DNA from: Tubiluchus corallicola | Lineage: Eukaryota; Priapulida; Priapulimorpha; Priapulimorphida; Tubiluchidae | Reading direction: 5' to 3' | Length of the DNA: 64,000 nt | Assembly (NCBI GenBank): GCA_030141605.1 | Contig: JAQGDQ010000026.1 | Coordinates: 806,001 to 870,000 of the forward strand | Shown here: positions 1 to 13,385 of the stretch, in pieces | Numbering within the stretch: position 1 is the first letter of the stretch | Layout of the letters: each line of letters starts with the position of its first letter | The notes under the pieces: generated by a model | Database searches by the model: none | Seen by the model: only the letters and a program-made list of their open reading frames with translations | Told to the model about the DNA's origin: nothing | Position numbers and translations under genes: made by a program

Positions 1-2643
1 TTATCTTTAGACTTTTGCCAAATAAACCTTTTATTGTGTCAGGCCGCCAAAGTGCTCTCAAATCAGCTTTAATCCACTGTTGTGGCAGTTGATGATAAGC
101 CGCTATACAGGACCTTTTAATAAGCCACTATAATATTGCGGAAACAGCTAAGCATTGTGTTGTTTCCTGTGTTTTCTCTTTCACTCTACGATCCCAGCCT
201 GTAAACATTTTGCTGTCCAACCAGGTAAGGTAAACTGCAGAAAGCGTGCTTTTATCTCCCGTTTTAGTCGCTTAATGGATTTGCGCGTGCATTCAGAAGT
301 CAATCCATTATCTAAAACCCGGTGAAATACGTTGACCCTCTGCTCCCACACCTTGAAATTTCATTGTTCAACTAATGTAAATAATGCAGGAGACAACAAT
401 ATTTGCTGGCTTTGCGGTTTAATCCATCTAAACAAAGTGGTGGAACGTCAAAAAAGGTAAGCTAGGAAGATAACAACAGCATTTAAGCGTTTTACACGAG
501 TTGTTTAAAAATTCGAGAGTTCACGCTGCTCATTTCATAGTAAAATAATACATGGCGTATGCTGTTCTTTTAGCACTGTATGCGTATTTAAAATTAAAAT
601 TACAATATAAAAGAGTGTACTGAAACGTGCACTCATTATCGTTGCACCTAAATTCATGTTGCCACCTGTTGGTAGGTCTCTCTTTGCCATCGACATATTT
701 TACCAAAGTTTCGCTAGTCCAGAATCATTTTAACATATAATTGATTAAAACGTTTAAAGTAAAACGTTGTTTAATTTTTTAATAACGATATTAACTTTTA
801 AAGTTTTCCCAGAAAAAACGTTTTGCAAACGATTGTGTATGCACAATGCAACTTAAGTTTTGTAGATGCTTATATCTAGTTTGTGTCGTAAAATTGTGCG
901 AAGATTATTGTTAATTATGAGATGTAAAATAAAAAAGAGGTGAACTTGATAAAATTTACGACTATTTATTAGTTATTACCAGTATTTCAAAATATACCTT
1001 AATTGTTCTTTTATATTTTTACAACGTTTTTGGAGAGTTTTAACGTTTTCGTCAAAATTATTGTTGCAAAGACTTCTCTTGAACGGAGTAAAATTGTACT
1101 GGTATTAGGATTTGAAGGCGGGTACAAGAGACCATACCTTGTTTACCTAGACCTTGTTATCCTTCAAATAGTGTGCATTTCGCCTTAAATATGAATCTTC
1201 CGCTTACTTTGGTTATAACTAGCAAAGTTCAGTGCACGGGCCCCACACAAACAAACTGGACAAGTGTGAACTGGGAAGTATATGCTACTTCCACCAAAAG
1301 TAACAGTTTTTTGTTAAACTTTCCAATAAACAACGCAGTAGCAGAATGAGAAACGTGAAATTATAGTACCTCCGTTTGAAGTCTGGAAAGAGAGCACATG
1401 TGGAGTGGCCATGAGCTTAAAGGCCGGCAGCTTAAACATCATGTGTATTCCGACTAGAAGTTATTTGTTTTGAAATTTAAAACTGGGTAATTGAAAACTG
1501 CTGTCAAGTGGTGTCCAGAAAAGAAGTGCACTCACTACTACAAAAGTTCTAAACGTATTTTAAGAGCCAGACCATTCACGCATGTGCGCAAGTTTTTGAG
1601 ACCTATTATTAACCAGAGAATAAGATACTAACGCGAGGTCACTCGCGTGAATTTAGCCACGTGGATAATTTCAGTTGCACTGATCTATAGGTTTAAATAA
1701 ACAAAATGGACAAAGACATGAAATTGAAATTGGGAACAGCGTAGTGCGAGGAAGAATAACAAACGAGAGTGTACCAAACTCTGAGTAATGAATGATCTGC
1801 AGCAGCAGCAGCAGCAGCATAGGCTACATATTAAGTCCTATATTTGCAGCCCACCCAGTTTAATATTTTTTCTTTTATTGGTCAGTTTTGTTTTATTTTA
1901 GTTAAGATAATTCTAGCTTTTAAGAATTATTTATCATAATTCAGAAAACTGCCTGGTTTGCTGCCTATTCCTTATTACGAAAATTGATAAAAAAAAAATT
2001 AGTATTAACAAAACTTAGTCTAAATTCAAAGTTTTACGATGTGATTGAGACAATTATATGCAATAGCTATACCTAGCGAAACAAAACTTTTTTCGTGTAG
2101 CCTTCGGAAGTTAAGTAAATTGTTTCTTTGGGCCTTCCAGTAAGGTTAGCGAACTAAGATTGTTTGTGAGATATTGGCTATGTAGTTAGATATACTTTGA
2201 ATGTATTTTACAACTACATCTGTAATAATTTTGAAGTATTGAAAAAGACAATTTTACACTAATATAATGCCTTCTTTTAATTTAAGCATAGCATGTACAT
2301 ATATGATTACATTCCAGTTTGCTTACTATTTAAATTTTTAAGCAAATGTCGACAAATTTTATTATACATACTTTGTTTCCTTTTGCAGCCGTCGTTATTC
2401 CTCCCAGCCTTCCAAGTCACCTTTCGTTAAATATCACGAAAATTTACATCGTAGGCATCAAATACCTAGATCTTGACCGCTGTCTATTTATTTTTTGGCG
2501 ATAATAAATTTGCGTCAGATTACATGATACATTTTGGTGCTGTTCACCTATAGTCTATTCATTGGGCAACCGAGCAAGGAATCACACGTTTATTAACACC
2601 CGCAGGACAATACGTCGAAAATAACTTTTCTTCATAATTTCAG
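1..2643. other. Region with no recognised gene
   Basis: A+T-rich DNA with only short chance reading frames on both strands. I see no domain, RNA gene or transposon protein here. The only marked local structure is a short CAG repeat at 1799-1819. Confidence 0.5.
1799..1819 (+). repeat. (CAG)7 microsatellite
   Basis: Seven CAG units in a row, not inside a recognised reading frame. Confidence 0.85.
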
Positions 2644-2717
2644 AAAGCTGGCATAACAATGATACCTCCCGCAGTGCATGTATTTCTCGCGCTCCTGGCC
2701 CACTTAATCACTGAATG
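2644..2717 (+). CDS. Candidate first coding exon with signal peptide
   Basis: A T-rich acceptor (TTCTTCATAATTTCAG) is followed by a short, more G+C-rich stretch with an ATG at 2659 and a good donor (GAATG|GTGAGAG) at 2717/2718. The 19 full codons read MIPPAVHVFLALLAHLITE, which has the hydrophobic core expected of a signal peptide, and the exon ends in phase 2. No downstream exon was found on the plus strand before the zinc-finger genes, so the product is unknown. The signal, the splice sites and the change in base composition support an exon, but chance cannot be excluded. Confidence 0.3.
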
Positions 2718-4634
<1,917 letters not shown>

Positions 4635-5524
4635 CAACTTTTTGTTGATTGACTAATTATTGTTGATTTCATCCATAAAAAATATTTAATGGATTCCATC
4701 TAAGCAACTTATGATTATTTAGTTTAGTCGATTTTATTTGAACCAATTTTGTTTGCTCAACTTCCAGAATTTAAGGAGTTCTGGAGTAGGGCAAAATTTA
4801 CCACAAATTTGAAATGCGTCCCAAAGAATGCGTCACCATGTACTGAAACGAGTTGGATGATTGAATCTATAACGGCCGCGGTCAATGCGTTAACGTCGTG
4901 AATGCGCCAATACCAATAACAGTTATCGTTTTTATTGAAAAAATGTTCTTGTTTGTTATTGCTAACAGTTTAACGATTTGGCGTACAGCGCATTATGTGC
5001 CAAAGTGAATCTGCGCCCTAATTTCTGTATCTCATACTTTAGTCGTTTCGGTGCTTTCGACTTCGAGGACAACTGAACAAACACTTGAAGCTTTTCCTGT
5101 GAGTTGTCAGACTTGCTTTGTACGTGTAAGCCGGTATTTCTCAAATACATTCTTTTGTTATCAGAAAATTATGTGTTTTGCTATGAAATAAAATGTTAAC
5201 AGCTCATATACACCAAAGTATACATATGTAAGCGTTTGCTGCCTAGTAATGATCCATAATCCAGATATGGGGGTATATTACTTGCAAGTTTAAGATGTGC
5301 TATTTGTCTCTCCACTATACTAAATTTACCCTAACTGAGATGTTAAATATAGTGGCACTACCGCAGATAGAGTGAGGTCATGCCATTGGGACATAATAAA
5401 TTTTTGTATTTTTACTGTTACTTCAACATATTTTTATTTATAAAAGCATTTTGAAATTTAACAGACACCTGCAAAGAAGAATGTACAGTAGACATCAAAA
5501 ACAATCTGCTCAGCTAGAAGCACA
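4635..5524. other. Region with no recognised gene
   Basis: No supported exon, RNA gene or transposon coding remnant. Confidence 0.4.
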
Positions 5525-5712
5525 AAACTTAAGTATAAGTATAAGTATCTTTATTTATCACCTTTTTATAGGAAGAAAAACACAGCGCATAAAACAATAA
5601 TATGATACAATGTAACGAAATTATTATGATGATTAATTTATCTGAAATATGATATTAAAATGATTGGTGAAATGGTGGCAAAGAACTAAAAGTTATCAAA
5701 GTCAACCACCCT
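5525..5712 (-). repeat. LINE-type 3-prime tail with hairpin
   Basis: Read on the minus strand, this ends in an AATAAAGATACTTATACTTA tail, the kind of short A+T-rich tandem tail seen at the 3-prime ends of CR1/L2-like LINEs. About 130 bases upstream in that orientation (plus 5674-5710) lies an imperfect hairpin, GGTGGC...ACCACC, that recurs near 29943 and 55704. No reverse transcriptase is directly attached. It may be the 3-prime end of the LINE remnant at 6850-7960 or a separate short insertion. Confidence 0.45.
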
Positions 5713-6849
5713 GTAAGTAATGTTGCTATTAGTAATTAATTATGTGCACAATCATCGAGATAAAATTTTCAGAATTAGGTGTAATAAAAGTTTACGTATG
5801 GAGCATTACCAAGTTAAGGGATGAGAATTTTCTGCGGATACGCGGAATTCTGAGTTTTTGGAAGACCAGTAGTGCCATTTTTGTAAATCGCGTAAATTCG
5901 TTGAGAAAATTTTTACAGACCCAGTACATTATTTCACAAGCTGACCACTAGTTGGCAGGCCGTCACTTTGTTTACATCACGTACATCAGTGCCACGTGTA
6001 TATCTCTATGTATAAAAATATAGAATCAATGGTGTGGAGCTATTTGAGTCAATTGCAGACAGTTTTTATATACTTTTGCATAGGAGCGGCCAATACTTAG
6101 GCATTTTTGAGACAATTAGGTATCATATATCCTTGATAGTTGGGTATTTTAAATTATGCATGAAACAAGGTAATTGATATTTTAAGTCCACTTAGAGGCT
6201 CTCTATGGTTACAAAATTGCAATTTGTTGCTGTCTCCAAGGGGGCTTCGCCATTCGGGGCCTAAGCCCAAGGAATGGTTAGTGTGCTAGGATTGAACTTA
6301 TGAAATTTAGGTTTAAATTTTAACATACATAACAAGAATATAAAGATATAATCAGTACATATAATGTTGACATAGTAAGCATATACTAACTGCATATACA
6401 TGTTCATATACAATTTTAAGATACTTATATACGTGCACACACACATGCATACACAATATATTAAAAAAAAGACATACATACATAGAGATGTGTAGATATC
6501 AGCTGTAAAATTACATTATTATAGCAGTACTAATGGCTACATATATACACATACACATACATATAAATATATTATATATACACAAATATATACACACTCA
6601 GATGCATAGCAGGGGTATAGACTTATAACACGGAGTACAATTTCAGAAGTAGTAGTGCAATAACATATGTAAAAACGGCTTTATTACTATTTCTGTAACA
6701 AAATTCATGATAAGTTTTCACTGTAAGTTGAGGTCTAGACTTTCAGCATAAATAATAAGTGAGATTTTACCATTCATATGTATATATACAGTTTAGTGAG
6801 TTCAACTTGACTGGAAAGTAGTAGTTTAAGACTTAGTTATGTAGGCAGT
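5713..6849. other. Non-coding stretch between LINE pieces
   Basis: No coding signal. It includes short ATAC/ATAT-rich tracts around 6420-6610. It could be the decayed 3-prime untranslated part of the minus-strand LINE whose coding remnant ends near 6850. Confidence 0.3.
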
Positions 6850-7960
6850 TCCAAGACTAGTTATATAGAGAAATAAGTTTTTGTAATCTGAGACAAGATA
6901 ATTAAGAGATTTGATTTTGAACTCCAGGGGAATACAGTTCCAAATTCATGGGCCTTGATACTTGAGCAAACATTGAGCTTTGGTTGTATTGCATCTTTTG
7001 ACACTATAAGTGTTACTTGATGCAAAGCGCGTTTGGTAGTTCGCTCAAGTATCCATTAGGTAGTTTAGGTAGCTTATGATTCTTAAATTTAAAAACAAAT
7101 TTAGCCATTTCTAGGTTATAGGTATCAGTTATTTTTAAAATTCTTAGTTGACTATAATTGGTCCCTGAAACCAGCAAAGCAGACAGCTTTTACAATTTTG
7201 TTTTGAGGTACAACAACATTCTGTATTATAGTTTTGTTGGCTGATCTCCATGTAAGTATTCCGTATTGTAAACAAAGAAAAACTAGTCTGTAATATATTA
7301 ATTTCAAAGTTTGCCTATCTAGATAATGCCGAAATTTAAAAAATAATCTCGTTATTTTACTAATTTTATACGTTATGTTTTTTATGTGTGTACTCCAGTT
7401 GAGCTTGCTATATTAACAAATATAGCAGATATAGCACATCCAGATATTTTATATCATTGGATCGACTAATACTTATATTATTAATACTAATTTACAAGTT
7501 GTCTACATCAGCATTAGGCTTTCAATTTGAAAAGAGAATAAACTTAGTTTTTTGATAGTTTAATGTTAGTTTATTTGCTTTTAGCCAGGTATCAATTTTG
7601 TTTAATTGTTGATTGATAGTATTTTGTAGATTATGGATATCAGATCCAGCCATAAATAGGTTAGTATCATCCGCAAACATTCATGTATCAAGGTTAGTAC
7701 AATCAGGGAGGTCATTGGTATACAATAAAAATAATAATGGTCCCAGGGTAGAGCCCTGAGGAATCCCACATGTGACTTGAGCCAATTTAGATTTTGTATC
7801 CCAATGGCAGTAAACTGTTTGCGATTCGTAAGATAGGAAGCTAATAATTCATGTGCATGGCCTTTTATATCGTAGTGGTTAAGTTTATCAATTAGTATAT
7901 TGTGTTGGACAGTATCAATGCTTTTTGTAGATTCAGAAAAATTTCACACGTATGCAATTG
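6850..7960 (-). mobile_element. Degenerate non-LTR retrotransposon (LINE) reverse transcriptase
   Basis: On the minus strand, pieces of a reverse transcriptase appear in order. Near 7900-7790 there is an AFDTVNH-like region (DTVQHNILIDKLNHYDIKG). Near 7760-7730 is GIPQGSTLGPLLFLLYTNDL, followed by the catalytic FADD at about 7680. Next come NKIDTWLKANKLTLNYQKTK near 7590-7545 and the thumb and C-terminal part KITRLFFKFRHYLDRQTLK at about 7360-7300. A KYQGP-IWNCIPLEFK-like end lies near 6960-6910. The frame breaks at least three times and a TGA interrupts the sequence just before FADD, so it is dead. The order and motifs fit the CR1/L2/Jockey group; I do not assign a clade. No endonuclease domain was seen upstream. 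Confidence 0.88.
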
Positions 7961-8007
7961 ATTTTCAGTCACCTCGCTGGCTTGATTTTCAGTCACCTCG
8001 CTGGCTT
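7959..8007 (+). repeat. Two tandem copies of a 24-base unit
   Basis: The unit TTGATTTTCAGTCACCTCGC plus TGGC occurs twice head to tail. It sits at the 5-prime truncation point of the minus-strand LINE remnant. Confidence 0.8.
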
Positions 8008-8851
8008 TTATGGTTAACACTTTATTAGAATTTAGCTTCGTGGAATACCGCTATTTATAAGGGTTAGCTGCAGAGGTGCGTTGTTGTCACTTTCTCGAGT
8101 ATCTGCAAGTGCAAAGCATGTAACTGTACATGTCTGAATATGCAAATTCCCCAGATTTATGCGAAATATGAACGTCCCTCGCATCAACAAGATCCTCAAA
8201 AATATGGGCAAAACTAGAAGATTGGAGTTACAAAATTTACAGTTTATGGGGCTGTAATTGTTACAGAATTCTGAATGCAACACGTGTTATCAGAAGACAA
8301 GTTTATAAAACACGATAAACATGGAAAAAATCATTTTTACGATGCACAAATGATTTATTTTGAGTTTCTGTGTAAACGTGTACATTTATTTATAATTTTG
8401 CATCCCTCAAAATCTCTTTAGTTGGCATGGTTGCTATCAATTCAAACTGACGATATACAAAAATGTTCTGATTCATAACTGAATTAACATACTTACTCAC
8501 TACCTAATTTTTTAATGCCTTTACAACACGAAATTGAAAATTGTTCCATATTACGTTAAAAAGGCGACGAAAAATTTTCTGACTACTTAACCTATTTGCA
8601 TTTAAATCAATATTTTCACGACTTTCTCTTTTATTTCTAAGTAAGGAAGCAGTAGGTCATTCATTTCTAAGGTGGTAGAGTATTTAAAAAGTTTCATCAT
8701 TTATAACTAAATGTGTAATTGTAAAAATTTCTTAATCTCTAAATTTTGATTATAATTTTAACCCAAATCAGTAACCCAGTAATCAGTTTATGCTGCACAC
8801 AAATTTTAATATTTTGCTATTACTAAGATTTCCGGGATAATGTTTGCTACC

Positions 8852-8890
<39 letters not shown>

Positions 8891-9872
8891 CATTCTCCAC
8901 TAGATGTATTGTGCATAAATTTTGTGAAGATAATGATACTGTAATAGTTAACTCCAGCAGGCGCAAAATAATAGTTTTGAAGTTATTTTAAGTAAAGGTG
9001 AACTTTCACACCCACTGTCAGAGTTTCAGTATCTCGTGTACCAGCGCACACATGTTACAATGATCAGGTAGCATATAAGCAACTTGCTCTCCGTTCAACA
9101 ACATTACTTAAAATTAATTAACTAATAACAAACAATAATTGTCAGTTGTATGGATACTTTAGATGCATTAGAAGACTTACCACTATTGATGATATGGATA
9201 TATTGATAGATAACTTATGAGATAAATTTTAAGAAGTGAAATAATAATGGCAAAGCGACTTATTTTTTTCAATATTCCTGTGGCTTTGTTCAGTTTTCTG
9301 GATACATTATTAACATGACATACATGAGTTTTCAGTTTCATACTGATTTGACAAAAATATTTCTCGGAGTATTTAGGAAATATTGAAATCCACAGTGTCA
9401 ATAATTTAGTGGTCTGAGGTGGTAATTTGGCTAGGTTTGTGAAAATCAGTTGTCAGGGTTTCAAGTGACACCAATTTGTAGCATTAGTTTTTTATGTTAT
9501 AATTCAGAAAGATCAGATTGGAGAGTTGATTGTGTGATGTTTTCTGAATTCGATGTATTTTGCCTTTGTTTATAAATGTTTCAGTAACATGAGTACTCAT
9601 TTTACTGAATATGAATTGAGAAGATGCACAAGCTACTTATATCTGCTTTAATTGTAAGCTTTCTTTTTTGTGTGGCACCTTACATAATTTCTGCAAATAA
9701 CGTATTTGTCCCAATTCTTCGCTACAGGCTTAAGTTTCAATGTTTCATTTACAATAATGCCTTTTATTGTCAGTAATTTGAATTCTTGAATGAAACTGGC
9801 AAAACCATTTAAAATAAGTTGTTTACAATATGCTTCATACATTTTATTGAAGAGGTAAAATGTAATTTCCAG
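8008..9872. other. Upstream region of the zinc-finger pair
   Basis: No recognised gene. It holds a (TA)n tract at 8853-8887. Because the first zinc-finger gene has a splice acceptor just before its ATG, a 5-prime untranslated exon and promoter probably lie in or before this stretch, but I could not place them. Confidence 0.35.
8853..8887 (+). repeat. (TA)n microsatellite
   Basis: Uninterrupted TA dinucleotide run. Confidence 0.95.
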
Positions 9873-9902
9873 GTTCTGACTGTGGCATAAGTCTCAACAA
9901 AA

Positions 9903-10931
9903 ATGGATATGGAAACAGTGATCTATTTCAAGTGTACTGCCTGTTCTGAATGTTTTATGTCAGAGGACGTTTTTTTTGCTCACACTCGTACCTGGCACTG
10001 CAAGATACTGATCAGTGAAGGCCAGGATGCAGATGATGCAGAGAATGCACATGTAATTGTTGCAGACATTAGCTCAGTTCCAGTAAAACAGGATATTTGT
10101 GATACTGAAGAAGCTGATGACATCGCCGATTATGTGGATCCGACTGACGATATTATCGATCGTGCTTCTTCAGTTTTTTGCAGCAGTTTTAATCAAAATC
10201 CAGTTAAACTTGAATCAGAGTTATATGAGAGCTCTACTGCTTATGCTGAGGATGGAATTGAATTGACAGCTACAGGCAAAGAGATTAATGTTTTAGTTTT
10301 AAGTGAAGATGATGGAAATAATAGTAAAATGGCAAGGCAGAAACATTTTAGCCTATGCCACTTTCCATCAAAACTATCAAGTGCAGAACAGAAGCGGCAA
10401 CAGCATCCAAAACACCCTAACACAATAAGGAGTATCTTTGCTCAGAAACACAAACAGACACCAATAATTTCTCCGGTTTCACGTGATCCAAATGTGTTAC
10501 AGTCTACCAAAGTTGCCAGGGCCATATCATCTAAAAGTCATTTGGTGAGGAAAGGTGCCGGCTTTGCCACTGGTGAAAAGCCTCGTAGGGAGAGTGCTTT
10601 TATATGCAAATACTGCAGGAAGGCATTTGGTTCAGCCATGAAAATGCAACAACATGAACGAATTCACACTGGTGAAAAGCCTTATATTTGCAACTTGTGT
10701 GGCAAAGGCTTTTCTGTTGAGTGCAATATGAAGCGCCACTTTAGAGTTCACACAGGAGAAAAACCTTATTCCTGTACTGTCTGTGGAAAAAGTTTTAGTC
10801 AGGAAGGGAATCTAAAAACTCACATGAGAATTCATACAAATGAAAAACCTTTTGAGTGTTCAGTTTGTAAAAGAAGTTTTGCTCACTCTTCTGCCTTGAA
10901 AAATCATTTTCGGACATACCACAAAATGTAA
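9903..10931 (+). CDS. C2H2 zinc-finger protein, first of a tandem pair
   Basis: Single coding exon for 342 residues. The protein starts with an unusual N-terminal C2H2 unit (residues about 9-35; C-x2-C-x12-H-x4-[21 protein letters not shown] then WH), then an acidic linker of about 190 residues. Four classical C2H2 fingers follow at the C terminus (about residues 236-340), joined by TGEKP or TNEKP linkers, which points to sequence-specific DNA binding in the nucleus. A good acceptor (TAATTTCCAG) ends at 9872, 30 bases before the ATG, so the 5-prime untranslated region is probably spliced. A polyadenylation signal lies at 11223. The neighbour at 11703 shares the N-terminal finger and the surrounding residues, so the two arose by tandem duplication. 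Target genes cannot be inferred. Confidence 0.92.
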   Translation: MDMETVIYFKCTACSECFMSEDVFFAHTRTWHCKILISEGQDADDAENAHVIVADISSVPVKQDICDTEEADDIADYVDPTDDIIDRASSVFCSSFNQNPVKLESELYESSTAYAEDGIELTATGKEINVLVLSEDDGNNSKMARQKHFSLCHFPSKLSSAEQKRQQHPKHPNTIRSIFAQKHKQTPIISPVSRDPNVLQSTKVARAISSKSHLVRKGAGFATGEKPRRESAFICKYCRKAFGSAMKMQQHERIHTGEKPYICNLCGKGFSVECNMKRHFRVHTGEKPYSCTVCGKSFSQEGNLKTHMRIHTNEKPFECSVCKRSFAHSSALKNHFRTYHKM

Positions 10932-11222
10932 ATATGCTATGGTGTATATAAAGAATGAATTTGTGATTTAATTTTTCCAGACAATCCTAAGAAAACCATT
11001 AAAATGTACCAAATCCACCAGATGCAGTGGGTGACAGAGTTGGTTCATATGCTACTCAATATATCAAAAGTATAACATTTCCTCTGCACACCAGCAGTTA
11101 TCCTCTAGTGTGACTGCCAGAGAGAGTGTATAGTGGATATGCTGTGGGTTTTTTTTTAATAAAAATTACAAAAAATTTGATGATATTATGTGATAGTTAA
11201 CATTATTGCTTCCATGCTGTAG

Positions 11223-11228
11223 AATAAA
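11223..11228 (+). terminator. Polyadenylation signal of first zinc-finger gene
   Basis: AATAAA about 290 bases after the stop codon and about 450 bases before the next zinc-finger exon. Confidence 0.5.
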
Positions 11229-11702
11229 CATGTTATATCCCATAAATGCTGATGTCTTGTTCTATCAGATTTTGTGCAATTTCAATGTATGCTTTTGAAT
11301 TCTTGCAACTGTAAATATATTAGACTTAAATTTAAAAAAAATGGGATTTATTGTGGAATCTTTTATAGCATTAGTAGGACATATGCCAAGAGCTTATGAT
11401 GTAACCTACAAATTTGTATTGCAAATATGTAGCTTTTAAGAAAATGTTCGAATTGTTTTAGTACAATTACAGCTTATTCTGTTGTATTAGATGTAATGAA
11501 ATTATATTTTATCAAAGCATTTAGTTGGACCCTAAATTTTATCGAGATATTGTTACAAATTGGCTCTAATTATGGTAATAAGGTTGAAATAATCTTATAA
11601 TTATTTGTGAAAATATTTAGAATTTTGTATGACCTTTGATCTACCAATATATAATTGTGTATGCATGCATTTTAGGTCGTAAAATCGTGGGATAAAACAG
11701 TT

Positions 11703-12674
11703 ATGGATGGAACCATCTTGGAACCTACAATCTACTTCAAATGTACAGCCTGTTCTGACTGTTTTGAATCAGAGGACGTTTTCTTTGCTCACACGCGTAC
11801 TTGGCACTGCAAGATACTGATTAGCGAAGGCCAAGATACAGATAGTTCTAATGATGCCTTCGCTGTTTATACCATTACATTTGAAGCAGCCAGTCCTTGT
11901 ATCAATGATATAAAGCCTGTTCTTTCTAATAATGGTGAACCCAGCAAGTCTACCACTCTAGAACAGTACAGTGGTGGTCTAGATGGTAGTGTTAAAGAAA
12001 GTGCTGCAAAAATTGAACCAGTCTGCCAGTTAGATTACAATGATATGTTCTGTGAGAGCATGGCAAACAAAATTAGGTGTGATCTAATTGAACCTCTGAG
12101 TAGTATTGGTGTTAGTACATTGTGTGATGATGAATTAGAATGTGGCAATGATGCAATACTCAACCAGAAGGAAGCACATTTCATTAAAATTGCCACACGG
12201 ATAAAAACATTAAAATCGTTCCAACCTCGTGAATCTCAATCAGCAAAAAAGGGATGTTCAGATGGAAAAGGAAACTTTGAGCTCAACAGAGAAGCAACCA
12301 CTGAGAGAAAACCTCCCAAAAAGTTTGTTTGTTTGTGCAAGTTTTGCGGGAAAGCTTTTAAAAATGCCTACTTACTTCGACGACATGAACGAATCCATAC
12401 AGGTGAAAAACCTCATTCTTGTAAAGTTTGGGGAAGAAATTTCAGTGAGAAAGGGCATCCAAAGACACATGTGAGAATACATACAGGTGAAAAACCGTTT
12501 GCGTGTCCTGTTTGTCAAAAAGGTTTTGCTCAGCATAGTACCTTGAAAATGCACAGGAAAATACATAACGGTGAAAAACCTTTTGTGTGTTCTGTTTGCC
12601 AAAGAGGTTTCACTCAGCATAGTGGATTAAAAATGCACATGAAAAAGCATACGGGTGAAAAATCTTTTGTGTGA
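11703..12674 (+). CDS. C2H2 zinc-finger protein, second of a tandem pair, truncated
   Basis: Single coding exon, 323 residues. The N terminus ([20 protein letters not shown]) is nearly the same as in the upstream paralogue and forms the same atypical C2H2 unit. The middle is acidic and divergent. The C-terminal fingers start near residue 204. The second of these has Trp in place of its second Cys (CKVWGRNF), so it should not fold around zinc. The next two are intact. A TGA then falls exactly where the first Cys of another finger is expected (SFV-stop-SICQEGF), so the annotated end is probably a premature stop. An acceptor (GCATTTTAG) ends at 11675, 27 bases before the ATG, which matches the spliced leader arrangement of the first gene. 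It could be a functional shortened protein or a gene starting to decay. Confidence 0.85.
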   Translation: MDGTILEPTIYFKCTACSDCFESEDVFFAHTRTWHCKILISEGQDTDSSNDAFAVYTITFEAASPCINDIKPVLSNNGEPSKSTTLEQYSGGLDGSVKESAAKIEPVCQLDYNDMFCESMANKIRCDLIEPLSSIGVSTLCDDELECGNDAILNQKEAHFIKIATRIKTLKSFQPRESQSAKKGCSDGKGNFELNREATTERKPPKKFVCLCKFCGKAFKNAYLLRRHERIHTGEKPHSCKVWGRNFSEKGHPKTHVRIHTGEKPFACPVCQKGFAQHSTLKMHRKIHNGEKPFVCSVCQRGFTQHSGLKMHMKKHTGEKSFV

Positions 12675-12740
12675 TCCATTTGCCAAGAAGGTTTTACACA
12701 GCCTATTGGCGTGAAAACTCACATGAACAGATACAAGTAA
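12672..12740 (+). pseudogene. Untranslated remnant of a further C2H2 finger
   Basis: Reading on in frame past the TGA gives SICQEGFTQPIGVKTHMNRY then Lys and a TAA stop. This keeps the second Cys, the Phe, the Thr-Gln helix start and the first His, while the second His is Tyr. It aligns with the preceding fingers, so the original gene was one finger longer. The TGA takes the place of a TGT or TGC codon by a single base change. Confidence 0.75.
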
Positions 12741-13218
12741 TCACACATTTTCGTTCATAACATCACCGAAATTGGAAATTCTACTCAGAAACATATTCTT
12801 CAAAGCATCATAAGTAGAACTTACTTATATGTCATACACTCCGGGCATATAATCCTCCAGCTTTATTACGTCATGAACATTTTATGATATGAAACAAAAG
12901 TGTGAATGTGCTCAACCAAACCAAAGCACTATGCTATTCATTAGTATAAGTTTATTGATAGTCAGCACCTTGTGTCTTTTCAATTTTTTCTGAATACAAG
13001 CAAACTGTCATCTCTCCTAAATGTCAGACAAACAGTATTTGGTTAATTGTTTAAAACTCTATGGTTAGTTGTTTAGAACTCTTGTGAAATGCTACTTGCT
13101 TTAATTAAAATATAGCTATATGATATGAAGGTGATGTAGGGATTCCTTTAGACAGTTTTCCACTTTGCAAAAGCACTTATACAGGGCCAGAGAGAAAAAC
13201 ATTCCCGCAAACTAGCTC

Positions 13219-13385
13219 CTAGTCTTTCTTCCTGGTAGAGGCACTTGTAAAAGGAACCTGCATCATCGTGTAACTTGGTTTCTCCTTTTTCCAAAGAACT
13301 GCAGATTTGTCTCTGAGACCCGCAGCAAGTGTTGCTAGGTCATTTTTTCTACATTGTGTTTCTCTAGAAACAGTAGGTGATTCAC
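13219..13385 (-). CDS. Possible terminal exon of an unknown gene
   Basis: A minus-strand acceptor (GTATTTTTCTAG) is followed by 55 codons ending in TAG. The residues are charged and protein-like (for example KNDLATLAAGLRDKSAVLWK), ending in a basic STRKKD tail. The exon would start in phase 1. I recognise no family and could not place an upstream exon with confidence. It might instead lie antisense to the 3-prime untranslated region of the second zinc-finger gene, or be chance. Confidence 0.22.
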
